DNA from: Ulva prolifera
Taxonomy: Eukaryota > Chlorophyta > Ulvophyceae > Ulvales > Ulvaceae
Assembly: GCA_023078555.1 (NCBI GenBank)
Contig: CM041201.1
Span: forward strand, 1,619,713-1,683,712
Direction of reading: 5' to 3'
DNA: 64,000 bases
The notes below the pieces were generated by a model. The model saw only the letters and a program-made list of their open reading frames with translations, was not told the DNA's origin and searched no databases. The position numbers were made by a program, and so were the translations under genes. Below, piece after piece: positions 1 through 9,542 of this stretch (within the stretch, counting starts at the first letter, position 1; every line of letters begins with the position of its first letter).

Positions 1-457
1 GGCTCTTTCCATCAGACAGCTCGTACAGCTTGACTTCAGGAAAGTTGACAGATTTGCGCACGCACTCTCTGAGCTTTTCGTACATTGAAACATCGGTTGT
101 GAGCTCTTGCAGGATCGTTGCGGACATGTTCAGGACCTCGACGTAATCTTCCGTGAATCGAAGCCTGTCCCCACCGTCGTCGTACCCTTCGTTTCGAGTG
201 CAGACCCACTCGAACTCGAAGCTGTCACAGCCACCAGCCGGCGCAGTGCAAGTCCAGCCACACTCATCAAAAGCCAAAGTGCTGCCGTAGTAGGTGATGG
301 GGATCTGGACGGCTGCCGCAGCGGCTGCCTCAGCTTGTGCAAGGCGCAGCTCGGTGGCCGACCAGAGCAGCCGAAGCAGGTGCGCCAGCCCCGTGCATGC
401 TCTCAACCAGGCGGACCCCGGTGCGGACCCTGCTGACACCCGACTCCGAACAACCAT
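1..457 (-). CDS. Partial minus-strand exon(s) of an unidentified gene running off the left edge
   Basis: Reading the minus strand, one frame is open from about 526 to the window edge, with an ATG at 457-455 and no stop before base 1. The part below about 310 looks truly coding: acidic, Cys- and Trp-containing, with pieces such as FDECGWTCTAPAGGCDSFEF, WVCTRNEGYDD and ILQELTTDVSMYEKLRECV, and balanced codon use. A 3' splice site (CCGTCCAG) just upstream of the IPITYYG segment could be the true exon start, in which case the Ala-rich stretch above it is intron. I do not recognise the family. The spaced cysteines and aromatic residues suggest a folded extracellular or metal-binding domain, but that is inference. 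The gene continues left of the window. Confidence 0.5.
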   Translation of the reverse strand, partial: MVVRSRVSAGSAPGSAWLRACTGLAHLLRLLWSATELRLAQAEAAAAAAVQIPITYYGSTLAFDECGWTCTAPAGGCDSFEFEWVCTRNEGYDDGGDRLRFTEDYVEVLNMSATILQELTTDVSMYEKLRECVRKSVNFPEVKLYELSDGKS

Positions 458-1918
458 CACAACGAGGTGCTGTGGTATTTGTCGTGTCCCGTTCAATCTT
501 CTGTAACATGAACAATTGTGGAGTCGCTAGTAGCTACGGCGCGCTGCTGACCCCAACTGCTAGCTCGAACACGTGCATGCGCGCCCTCGAGCGCCCAGAC
601 GCAGAGTCCAAAGAGGATGCTGATTCCCGTTCACTCTTCTGTGAAAGAAGACGATGCTCGGCTTCACACAATCGATCAAGGTGTAGAACTCACATTGAAA
701 GGTGCAGGCTTGAGGCATGTACATGTCACACCGCACAGCCGCTACGGCACAAAGGCCCGCCCACCTGCAGCATGGCCTTTCCCGATATATCAAGAGTTTT
801 CGATATTGCTGCTGCGCATGTAGCTCGCGATCGGAGGTACCGAAGTCGACCGCATGCATCCGTGTACGCCCTCAGAAGAGCGGCGGCCGCGTCGTAAGCG
901 CACGTTTGCACACACATGTGCACACCGTGTCACACAACTGCCTTTCGCTCTGTACAGTCACACGGTGACGATTCGGGTGCTAACGCAACTCCGGATCACA
1001 GCACAAGTGCTAGTGGTACGTACAGCTGTAATCTCTTCGAAGATGTATAGATGTGTGAACCTGCACCCACTTCTGTCGGCCACTTTCTTTTGTTTTGCGG
1101 GGCGGGCCGCAGGTGCGACCAACGTGGGACCGTCGTGACCGCGTGAGCGTGCGGACTCACTGCGCGGCTGCGGAGTGTGCAACTTTAACGAACGTTGCCA
1201 GTGAATGCCGTGAATGCCTCCGGAACTGACGAACACTTCCTTCATTATCAACGCTGGCGCGCCATGGCGGTGGGCGCGCCGGCTGCAGAGAGCTTTAGGC
1301 GCCCAATTGGGCCCGGGCCACCCCACACAAGCTGCCTCTTGCGTGCGCATGACGTCAAGATATGTCAATGGAGTCGTCGCCTTGGCGCCGTTAATCGTGT
1401 CGGTGCCAATCTGCACTGCCAGGCCATCGCCACTTGCAACGTTGCCGTGGCATCCGAGTCGACACCGCATTTGCGGCTCCAGCTGGGTGTGTTCGTCTTG
1501 TGCCTCGCGCAAAACGTACGTCGTCAGAACGACAGCTTGTGTTGCCGTCCGCTACTGCTCTTCTGTGAGCAAGTAACATAGCCTTCGCCGCGCTGCCAGT
1601 GTGCATGATCTCGCGGCTTTGTGGGTGTGGGTGCGCATGCCTGCTGCAGCTGGAGACGTTATAATTAGGTGTGATTGTGTGTACGTTGCTGTTGCTACGG
1701 ATGAGATTCTTTCGTGGTGGTTGCCTTCTCCCGTTCACACTTTTGTATAGCTGCTGCCGGCGAAGCTGGCTCGGAAGAGGTTCTTGTTCATCTACGCTCA
1801 TTTACGTACCCTGCCAGTTTTGAGGTGCATCTCGAGACAGGTGCCGCATCTGCGTCGACGTCTTCGCCATCGGTCGCGGACAACACGCATTAATATTGCA
1901 ACGGCGCTGTACATATGC
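458..1918. other. Stretch without an assignable gene, except the possible exon at 1365-1485
   Basis: Only short overlapping frames are seen. The stretch carries three copies of a short motif resembling cccgttcactcttttgtaa (at about 488, 627 and 1731) that recurs at about 9814 and 23935. It also has a second short segment near 1770 similar to 9715. These look like debris of an old repeat family. Confidence 0.4.
1365..1485 (-). other. Possible upstream exon of the left-edge gene
   Basis: A minus-strand frame here reads LGCHGNVASGDGLAV, QIGTDTINGAKATT and PLTYLD, followed by a GT (ACATATCTTGAC then GTCATG). Its composition looks more like protein than its surroundings. It could be an exon of the gene that runs off the left edge. 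No family match was recognised and the 3' splice site is not obvious. Confidence 0.25.
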
Positions 1919-2285
1919 TGTAAAGACTGTTAGTCAAGAGACATGGAATGTGAGATCTGTCGAATACCCTTTAAGGTCCAGCTGCTTATATACTGTAAGC
2001 TAGCCTGTGTACGACACCTGCCACAGTGCGCTGTGCTCAGCACACTGACCCCGTACACACCAGAGGCTCCCATCGTGTCCGCCTATACGCCGGACATTTG
2101 CAATGCTTCTGGAGAATTCCAGAGCAGTGCCTCGATGGCTCGCCTGCGTCAGCAGGACGAGTCTGGCGACCACTGTTAACAGAGTCCCATACTGCCAGCC
2201 ACGGTCACGTGGACTGACGGGACATTCCGGAGGCTTCCAGAATACTCTAAGCCATGCATCTCCATGCGTGTGACGTATCGTCACA
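1919..2285 (-). repeat. 3' LTR of the Ty3/gypsy element
   Basis: 367 bp, TG...CA termini, identical to 4608-4974. In element orientation it follows the polypurine tract at about 2286-2300, so it is the 3' LTR. Confidence 0.93.
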
Positions 2286-2296
2286 GTACTCCCCCG

Positions 2297-4606
2297 CTAA
2301 GCTTGCTTGCCCTCAAGCAACTTGGACAGCTCGTCCACACTCAACGGAAAAGCGTCATCAGGCGGAGGCTCAGCGCGGCTACGCCAGAACTCCCGAATGT
2401 GTGCGTCGCAATCGTGCATCAGCATGGCATCATGCCAGCCGTATCCACCTCCGACCCAGTGCACTTTGTACTGTCGCCTTGGAGTATCCCTGCTCTCAGA
2501 GATGTAGTCCACTGTCCACTGCAGGTCATCGTCCGCGACTTCGGGCATGACCGGTGGCTGATAAGATCCATCGCTGTGGAATCTCTTCAGAGACGACACA
2601 TGGAACACATTGTGCTTCCGATGCAAGGGCGCAGGCAAATGCAATCGATAGCTCAGCCTATGCGTGCCAATGACCTCCGTGATACGAAACGGTCCCAGCC
2701 ATCGCGGTGCGAGCTTAAGCTTAAGCCCCTTTTCTATGCGAAAGTGCTTAATGCTGATCAGTACTTGATCACCCACCTCAAGCGGCTCTGCTGGCCTCCT
2801 GCGGCGATCAGCCGCGGCTTTCTGCCTCGACTGTGCTGCTGCTATGCAAGTCTTTGCCAGCTGCAGCTGTTCCGACCATTTACCCACAAACTGATTTACT
2901 GCTGGATTCGCTTTTCGCAAGTATAGAGCGATTGGCGTGTCCGGATTCTGTCCGTAGTTCAGCATAAACGGTGTGTTGTCGATCGTACTGTTGAACGCAT
3001 TGTTCATCGCAAACTCGGCGACTGGCAATAGTGCGTCCCAGTTCGTCTGTGTGCCATTGACAAAGTGCCGCAAGGTATCTTCTAAGATGCCATTAGCGTT
3101 CTCTGTCTGGCCATCCGACTGCGGATGATGACTGGATGTTTTATTGTGCTCGATGCCGAAATGTTCACACATCAGCTGCCAGAACTCACTCTGGACTCGC
3201 ACATCGCGATCAGATACAATGTCGCTTGGTATGCCATGCAGCTTCCAGACGTGTTCCTCGAACAGCTGGACAAGCCCACTAGACGTGACTGTCTTTGTGG
3301 ATGGCGCCAGGTGTACCATCTTGGATAGACGGTCGACAAAGACAACAATCGTGTCGTGACCTTTCTGCGTGCGAGGCAGATCGGTGATCAGGTCCATAGA
3401 CACAGATTCCCATCTGCGACTCGGAACAGGCAAGGGACTTAGCAAGCCTTGCGGCTTCTGAGTCGATGCTTTCACGCGCTGGCAAGAATCACAATTCTTA
3501 ATGAATGCAGCAACGTCTTTGCTGATGCATTCCCAGTGAAACACCTCTCTGACCTTGCGTGTCGTGCGTGCAATGCCATAGTGGCCACAGTGCGGTGGCG
3601 AATGCAATGCGTCTACACACTCACTCCGCAGTGTATCAACACTCGGAATGTACAACTGGCCTTTCTTAGTCCAGTATAGCCCATCATCTTTCCGCACAAG
3701 GTCCAGCTTATCAAAGCGACGCTTGTTGTCACGCTGCATAGCCTCGTAGCCCTGCTGGCAGCGAGCGAACAGATCTTTGACTAAATAGCCTTTGATCGAC
3801 TGCGCTACGCCATGACCCATATCTGTTACTGCATTCATCTGCACACGACGGCCGTTGCCCCCCCTCTGCGAAGTGCGCGCCTCGCGTACAACACCAGCAA
3901 AGTAAAGGCACGTGGCGCCCCGCGCATTGAAAGTCGCAGTGGGATCCAATCTTCGGACATAGTGACCACCGACTTGCAGCAGAGCAAAATGAGCAGGTGA
4001 TCGCGACAGCGGGTCCGCGACGTTCGTAGCACCAGGTCTGTACTTCCATACATAATTGTATGCAGAAGACTCATACAGCCAGCGTGCACGACGTTCAAGA
4101 GTATGCGGATTCGTCGACGTGTCTACGTACGTGTTGGGCTGGTGATCGGTCTCGATCGTAAAAGGCTCTGAAGTGCCCTCCAGATAACACCGCCACTCGC
4201 GCAAAGCATATACCACCGCCAGCAATTCAATGTCTGACGTGTTGTAACCCGCTTCGGCACCACTAAGCTTCTTTGAATAGAACGCGATGGGGTGACGCTC
4301 CTGGAGCAGTGCACCGCCTACTGCCGGTGCAGCCGAACATGCATCGACCACGACTGTGAAAGGCTTAGAGAAGTCAGGCAATGCTAGGACAGGCGCTGTT
4401 ACCAGTGCAGTTTTCAGTGCATTGAAGGCGTCCGCGCACTGCTGTGTCCATTTGCCCTTGAACGACTCCTCGACTTTGCGTGCCTCCTCTGCCGAGAGCT
4501 TGCCCCATTGTAGAAGGCGTCCCTTCCGATCGCTGGCATCTATCCCCTACAGCAGGTCAGTCAGTGGGCACGCCATGCGTGCGTATCCGCGGATATACCG
4601 ATACCA
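2297..4606 (-). pseudogene. Truncated pol of a Ty3/gypsy chromovirus: RT end, RNase H, integrase, chromodomain
   Basis: The frame starts at the LTR junction with the RT connection segment (WYRYIRGYARMACPLTDLL), meets a TAG at 4547-4549, and is then open to 2297 (about 700 residues). RNase H follows, with acidic residues in VVDACSAA, SDIELLAVV and ETDHQPNTY and the final Asp in NVADPLSR. The integrase HHCC zinc motif spans HCGHYG to CDSCQ. The catalytic core shows the three acidic residues in SMDLITDLP, VSDRDVRVQSEFW and QTENANG. A chromodomain-like segment (QYKVHWVGGGYGWHDAML) lies near the C-terminus, the hallmark of chromoviruses, which target chromatin marks. Without Gag, protease and the RT palm, and with the in-frame stop, it cannot move on its own. 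Copies supplied in trans could still act on its LTRs. Confidence 0.92.
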
Positions 4607-4607
4607 C

Positions 4608-4974
4608 TGTAAAGACTGTTAGTCAAGAGACATGGAATGTGAGATCTGTCGAATACCCTTTAAGGTCCAGCTGCTTATATACTGTAAGCTAGCCTGTGTA
4701 CGACACCTGCCACAGTGCGCTGTGCTCAGCACACTGACCCCGTACACACCAGAGGCTCCCATCGTGTCCGCCTATACGCCGGACATTTGCAATGCTTCTG
4801 GAGAATTCCAGAGCAGTGCCTCGATGGCTCGCCTGCGTCAGCAGGACGAGTCTGGCGACCACTGTTAACAGAGTCCCATACTGCCAGCCACGGTCACGTG
4901 GACTGACGGGACATTCCGGAGGCTTCCAGAATACTCTAAGCCATGCATCTCCATGCGTGTGACGTATCGTCACA
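4608..4974 (-). repeat. 5' LTR of the Ty3/gypsy element
   Basis: 367 bp, identical to 1919-2285. In element orientation it is followed after one base by TGGTATC. Those seven bases match the start of the common initiator-tRNA primer-binding site and are at the same time the Trp-Tyr codons of the truncated reverse transcriptase. Confidence 0.93.
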
Positions 4975-4992
4975 TATATGTATGTATGTATG

Positions 4993-7900
4993 TAGTTACA
5001 AAGGACAGAGGCCGGGCAGCGAGCCGTTGCCAGGAATACACACGCAAATCCACTCACGCAGTCATGGCACTAGGCCGGGCACGAGCACGTACCACAGCTC
5101 GGCCGGTGATGCCAGCCAAAGATTGAAGCCCCGCACGGAGCACAAGAGCATTCCCCTTGCACAACGCCACACTCAACCGGCGCAGAGCATTCGTCACAAA
5201 CAAAGCACGGTTCACCTTACCACACCGAGACGCAACCTCCGCCAGCCGATTCAAGTGATTCATGGCAGGCCGCCCCAAGCGACCATGCGTCTCATGCGAC
5301 AACGGCACGAAACTATACGCATCAGGGTCGTACAAACGATAAGCAGTGCGTTTCTGCACGTCCCGCGTCTCCGCAGCACCCCCGTCCTCGCGGGCCGCAC
5401 GGCCGCAATAGGAACCAGCACAGGGGTTCACAACCGACACATCTCCTATGCACAAAGGGTCGCCCGGCGGCATAAACATGATGTCCCCCAGTTTCTCCTG
5501 GGCCACTGCCCTGAACACCTCATCCAGCGCCGTTGCCTGCGCGGCAGCGGCCTGCTCCCCAGGCCCCGCCGGATCCTGACCACCCGGCGCCGCCGCCGCC
5601 GCCAGGGCCGCAGCCTGCGCTGCGTCTGGCGCGTGGCGCCCCATGTGGGCGCTGTGTCCAGCATCGGCGTCGGCGGCCGGAGCAGGCGTAGGTGCCGGCG
5701 CCTCGTCCGCGCGCGCGGTCGGCGGCGGCGGCGGGGCTGCAGGCATCGGCGCCGCGGGCAAGGCTGCCCCACGCGAAGGGCCCGCGACCTGGGAGGCGGG
5801 CTGGGGCGGAGCAGGGGGGGGCGGGCCCAACGGGCCAGCATGGATCTGCCTCGATGCGGCCGCGAGCTGCGCGCGGACGAACGGCGCTGTGCGCGGGATG
5901 CGCGTGGATGCCACACACGCGTGGGACCCGATCTCGCGCCATTGTTTTTCAACGATATTGTGGCGCGAAGTCCAGGTCCCCGCATTGTGTGTGCAATTCA
6001 TCGCGTGATCGAGATCATGCGGCTGTATGAGAGTGCCACATTCGCAGCGCGAGCCGACCGCATTGGGAGGGGCTGGGGACATGCCCAGGAGATACCTGAT
6101 GCACAGCATGAACTCAATGTCAGTCATGCGCAGCGCCTGGGAGAGCGGCAGGGTGCTCAACCAAAGGGTGGCTGCACGGCAAGCACAGCTGCGAAGCCGT
6201 GCCAAGTTGCATGCACCCTCGAGCGTGGCGACGTCATGGCTGGCAAGCAGAGCTGCCCGGCGGCGCAGGGCAACCAACTTTGTGATACGCTGCTGCATAC
6301 CAGGTAACACCTTGGCGATGGTGTCGCCGCTCGCCGGCCCGGGCAGCTCCGGATGGAGCTGCTGAGCGACGTTGAGGGCCTGCCAGGTTTCCTGCAATTG
6401 TTGCCCGTGCGGCCCCCGGTACGGCTGCATGCACTCGGGGCCTCCTGCGAACGCCTTTTGGCTCACCGCCGCTGCAGCGAGGTACGCTCCGTCCGCGACC
6501 TCCTGCGGCGTGGACGTGACGCCCAGGCCTCCGAGGCGCGCTGGAAGGACGGCTTGTGCGGCCGCACGAGTGTCGTCCCGCGGGACGCGCATGATTTCAT
6601 TCACCGCAGCCAGGACGGACGCCTCCGTCCGGCGCATGTGATCGGAAATGTGCGCCCACGGCACCGCCCTGGCGTAGTGCAGCATACGGCGTTGGCAGGA
6701 CATCGTGAGCAGCAAGAACTGGTCTTGCGCTTTCAGGGGCAAGCGCATCATCTTTTCGATGGTGGCGCACACCTTGTCGGCCGTCGCTTCCGCGTGCGCC
6801 GACTCGAACGCCGGGGTGCCGATGGGCGTGCCGGTGATGACGGTGCCCTCCGTGGCATGCGTTATGCCGAGCGCGGCCGCGACGGATCCCGCATGCTGGG
6901 GGTCGCGCGAGTAGGCCGTGCACTTGTGCAGCTGGGGCTCCAGCCCGAGGGGCTCTGCTGCCGAGACCAGCGCACGGAATGCGGCGGCGGCGTCCACGCG
7001 CTGCCCGGCGATGGTGCAGTCGTCATGATACGCCATGAGGGCGGCCGTGACCTCCCTCCCGGGCGGCTGGTGCTGGGCCTGCACTGCCTGGAGGGGGCCC
7101 TGGAGGGCCAGGGCGAAGAGCAGCGGGCTGATGGGGTCGCCTTGACGCACGCCGCGCTGCGACGTGATTGCAGCGGTGCCGGGCGGTGCGCCTTCGATGT
7201 AGAGATTTGCGGGGAACCTGTAAAGCATGGTGGCGAAGGGCAGCAGCGCAGGCTTGTGAGACGCAACGGCCTCCAAGATGGCTGCACGGGACATCATGTT
7301 GAATGCATTCTTCCAGTCCAGCTGCACAAGCACGACATCGTCCCACGCTTGCAGCACGGCGCGCGCAGCATGGCCCAGGTTCTGCGCGCCCCCTGGCACC
7401 CCGACCCCCACCTGCAGCGGCGCGAGGGAGGCACCCAGGCCACTGCACAGGGTCATGGCGCACAGGCTTACCAGGCGCTGCCACGTCTCTGCAATGGCGA
7501 TAGGGCGGACGCCTCCCTGTGGCTTCTCCTGCGGGAGGAGGCGGCAGTCCAGCAAGCGCGGGAGGTGTGGCAGCCGGCCGGCGAGGGCCGCGTTCACGAA
7601 GCGGTGAATCTCCGTGAATGCGGCCGTGGAGGCCGTGCCAGCAGCCCGGATGTGCTCATACGTCCACCCCGACAGGCCTGGGCCGCTGCCCTTCGGCAGC
7701 TTGTCGAGCAGTGCGCGGAGCGTCGCCTCGTCGATTTGCAGCGGGGGCGCGGGCTCGGCGGGCTGGGTGTCGGGGGGGAGCGCTTCTGCGGGATGCAGGT
7801 GCCGCAGCGTCTCATGCACTTCCGGGGTGTACCTGGCGATGGGCGGCGCCTCCACTTTCTCCGCGCCTTTGCGGACATTACCGTCGCTCAGTGACCTGTG

Positions 7901-8491
7901 GACGGAGCCCGCCAGGCGGCGATCCTGGTTCTGATTCATTCTGCGCTTCTGGCTCGGAGTGGGCTCCGCCAGCCTGGGCTCCTCGCCGTCCATGAACAGC
8001 GTGATGCATGTACGAGCGCGGCGCGCCGTGCCGTCCCCTCCCTTCAGCGACAGAACCTTACCAGGGAAGTCGAGGACGCGGCCCAGGGCCAGTCGTGCTC
8101 CGTCGATGTTTGACGCGTCGCTGGCATCGTTGAAATCTCTGAGGAGCTCGGCCGTTGCGTCGCCGAACTCCGGATGGACGGTGTCCGGGACCTTCGGGGA
8201 GGGCCTGGGCTGGGCGGTGTTGTGGGCGGCGGCGGGGGCTTCGGTGAAGTGACGGGGTGGCTGATGGGGGTGCGGCTGGGCAGGCTGGGCAGGCTGCGGC
8301 TGGGCGGGCTGCGGCTGGGCGGGCTGGGCTGGGGCGGGTTGGGCTGGGGCGGGCTGTCGGGCCGGATGTGTGGCGGGCAGCACGCAGTGACCTGACCTCA
8401 AGCTCCTGTTCTGACCTCCCACACATTTATGCGCCTTAGGGGTCTTGGTGGAGCCGAATATGCCACAGTGAGAGCAGTACGCGGCATTGAG
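4993..8491 (-). mobile_element. Non-LTR retrotransposon with C-terminal restriction-like endonuclease
   Basis: About 3.5 kb on the minus strand, flanked by the 14-bp direct repeat tgtatgtatgtatg at 4979-4992 and 8492-8505, a plausible target-site duplication in a TATG microsatellite. Its 3' end (minus strand ...CCTTTGTAAC) recurs at several sites in the window as 5'-truncated copies. It is probably 5'-truncated itself, because the ORF is open across the 5' junction without its own start. Confidence 0.85.
5054..8491 (-). CDS. Non-LTR retrotransposon ORF: zinc finger, reverse transcriptase, CCHC, restriction-like endonuclease
   Basis: The uninterrupted frame runs to a stop at 5054. It is open upstream to 8713, but residues before the 8492-8505 repeat belong to flanking DNA. 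In order it shows: a Cys/His cluster (YCSHCGIFG...KAHKC); a Pro/Ala/Gln linker; a reverse transcriptase with LDWKNAFNMMSR, QRGVRQGDPISPLLFALAL and the active-site box AYHDDC; a C-x-C...H...C knuckle (CECGTLIQ, DHAMNC); an Ala/Pro-rich spacer; and an endonuclease-like end with IGDVSVVNP and FVPLSHETHGR, as in the PD-(D/E)XK enzymes of R2-like elements. No apurinic endonuclease domain is seen. Such proteins nick the target and prime reverse transcription on it. The frame has no stop, so the copy may be recent. YHDD instead of the common F/YADD is notable. Confidence 0.85.
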   Translation of the reverse strand, partial: LNAAYCSHCGIFGSTKTPKAHKCVGGQNRSLRSGHCVLPATHPARQPAPAQPAPAQPAQPQPAQPQPAQPAQPHPHQPPRHFTEAPAAAHNTAQPRPSPKVPDTVHPEFGDATAELLRDFNDASDASNIDGARLALGRVLDFPGKVLSLKGGDGTARRARTCITLFMDGEEPRLAEPTPSQKRRMNQNQDRRLAGSVHRSLSDGNVRKGAEKVEAPPIARYTPEVHETLRHLHPAEALPPDTQPAEPAPPLQIDEATLRALLDKLPKGSGPGLSGWTYEHIRAAGTASTAAFTEIHRFVNAALAGRLPHLPRLLDCRLLPQEKPQGGVRPIAIAETWQRLVSLCAMTLCSGLGASLAPLQVGVGVPGGAQNLGHAARAVLQAWDDVVLVQLDWKNAFNMMSRAAILEAVASHKPALLPFATMLYRFPANLYIEGAPPGTAAITSQRGVRQGDPISPLLFALALQGPLQAVQAQHQPPGREVTAALMAYHDDCTIAGQRVDAAAAFRALVSAAEPLGLEPQLHKCTAYSRDPQHAGSVAAALGITHATEGTVITGTPIGTPAFESAHAEATADKVCATIEKMMRLPLKAQDQFLLLTMSCQRRMLHYARAVPWAHISDHMRRTEASVLAAVNEIMRVPRDDTRAAAQAVLPARLGGLGVTSTPQEVADGAYLAAAAVSQKAFAGGPECMQPYRGPHGQQLQETWQALNVAQQLHPELPGPASGDTIAKVLPGMQQRITKLVALRRRAALLASHDVATLEGACNLARLRSCACRAATLWLSTLPLSQALRMTDIEFMLCIRYLLGMSPAPPNAVGSRCECGTLIQPHDLDHAMNCTHNAGTWTSRHNIVEKQWREIGSHACVASTRIPRTAPFVRAQLAAASRQIHAGPLGPPPPAPPQPASQVAGPSRGAALPAAPMPAAPPPPPTARADEAPAPTPAPAADADAGHSAHMGRHAPDAAQAAALAAAAAPGGQDPAGPGEQAAAAQATALDEVFRAVAQEKLGDIMFMPPGDPLCIGDVSVVNPCAGSYCGRAAREDGGAAETRDVQKRTAYRLYDPDAYSFVPLSHETHGRLGRPAMNHLNRLAEVASRCGKVNRALFVTNALRRLSVALCKGNALVLRAGLQSLAGITGRAVVRARARPSAMTA

Positions 8492-8510
8492 TGTATGTAT
8501 GTATGCATGA

Positions 8511-9542
8511 TTACATAGCCGTATCCATTTGGACATTGACAACTCCGAAATCCGGGACCGAAAGAGGCATCCAAGCAACATGCTGCCGCAAACTCTGACT
8601 TGCGCCACAGAATGCAACAACACGAGCCAATTCACCGAGAGGGGACGGGCGATTTGCAACACCCGACACCCCAGCATCACCACCAACACCATCAACACCG
8701 ACAATAAGCACAACCGCTACATCAGACCACGAAACACCAGAGGCACTGTCATAAGGACCTGGCCGTGCGAGCAACTGCCGCACCAAAACCGCAACGGCGG
8801 AGACATGCCGATCACGATGTGCCACTGGGACAGGTGGCAGAACTGCCCCGATGGGTGCACGTGCGATGTAGGATGTGAAGACATCAGCAGCACGTGAATA
8901 TTCCAAATGCTTTTCACTACGGTGCCTACACAAGAAAGGAGACAGACCCGAACGAGCAGACATTAGCACACGCACAAGACCGGGCTCAACGGAGTCCATA
9001 AACGGGGCTAGTGACCCTAGTTCGTGTGTTATCACACCACGCAACCACTCTCCAGTGACCTTATTGTCGCGACCACGCTTCTCAAATCGTTGTTCAAGGT
9101 ATGCCAACCACATGACAGCCACGACCTTCTCACGGGTAAGATTTGAGTACGTGATTGTGAGAGGGCTTTGTTTGGACGGCTGATCATGCATGCCGAGACG
9201 TTTGGACACCCTGGGTGGCCCACGTCGGCGGCGATGCTCAGGCTCGGGTGGAGCCTGTAAGGCAAGTCTGATGTGTGCATATCGTTTCAGTTCTGCCGCA
9301 ATGGCCGTGATGCGGGAGTGAAAGTCCCCGCCCACCCCCGGCCCCCGTTGAGAGTGACCCCGAATCGCGGTGGATTCCACCGCAACCGGGAATCGCTCCG
9401 CCCCCATGTGTGTCAGCTTTGCGTACCAGCAAAGTTTAGCTGCCTTGATCATTGAGCTCACAGGCAGGAGGCCCGTGTCGGGCCTCCTGCCTGTGAGCTG
9501 AGCTGACATATGCTGCGGCATAGTTGCGGCATGCGGCAACAC
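8511..9542 (-). CDS. Uncharacterised 343-aa ORF, probably transposon-borne
   Basis: A single open frame. The middle third looks truly coding (REKVVAVMWLA, YLEQRFEKRGRDNKV, TGEWLRGVITHELGSLAP). I do not recognise a family. Its last codons overlap about 50 bp (8511-8562) that match the conserved core of a repeat found at four other places here (gccgtatcc...ggacattgacaactccg). That suggests it is an internal gene of the mobile element whose short derivatives are those repeats. A perfect 21-bp hairpin (9455-9499) lies inside the 5' part of the frame. The true start may be downstream of it. Function is unknown. Confidence 0.45.
   Translation of the reverse strand: MLPHAATMPQHMSAQLTGRRPDTGLLPVSSMIKAAKLCWYAKLTHMGAERFPVAVESTAIRGHSQRGPGVGGDFHSRITAIAAELKRYAHIRLALQAPPEPEHRRRRGPPRVSKRLGMHDQPSKQSPLTITYSNLTREKVVAVMWLAYLEQRFEKRGRDNKVTGEWLRGVITHELGSLAPFMDSVEPGLVRVLMSARSGLSPFLCRHRSEKHLEYSRAADVFTSYIARAPIGAVLPPVPVAHRDRHVSAVAVLVRQLLARPGPYDSASGVSWSDVAVVLIVGVDGVGGDAGVSGVANRPSPLGELARVVAFCGASQSLRQHVAWMPLSVPDFGVVNVQMDTAM
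9455..9499. repeat. Perfect inverted repeat, 21-bp arms, 3-nt loop
   Basis: Arms 9455-9475 and 9479-9499 are exact reverse complements (core caggcaggaggcccg) separated by TGT. This is unusually long and perfect for this window. It could be a transposon terminus, a snapback duplication or a strong RNA hairpin. Confidence 0.9.

Larger units (their letters stand above)
1919..4974 (-). mobile_element. Ty3/gypsy chromovirus LTR retrotransposon, internally deleted
   Basis: Two identical 367-bp direct repeats, each beginning TG and ending CA, flank 2,322 bp of internal sequence read on the minus strand. The internal part keeps the end of reverse transcriptase, RNase H, integrase and a chromodomain. 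Gag, protease and most of reverse transcriptase are gone. A purine-rich tract (AGCGGGGGAGT) lies directly before the downstream LTR. Identical LTRs indicate a recent insertion. No clean target-site duplication is seen: the flanks are acatatgc on the left and tatatgta on the right. The right LTR ends only 4 bp from the target repeat of the neighbouring non-LTR element. Confidence 0.93.

Noticed and set aside
4632-4868. 78-aa ORF repeated identically at 1943 and 4632
   Set aside because: It lies inside the two LTRs of the Ty3 element and repeats only because the LTRs do.
5446-8426. Many plus- and minus-strand ORFs over the non-LTR element
   Set aside because: They are other-frame shadows of a GC-rich 1.1-kilocodon ORF with clear RT motifs.
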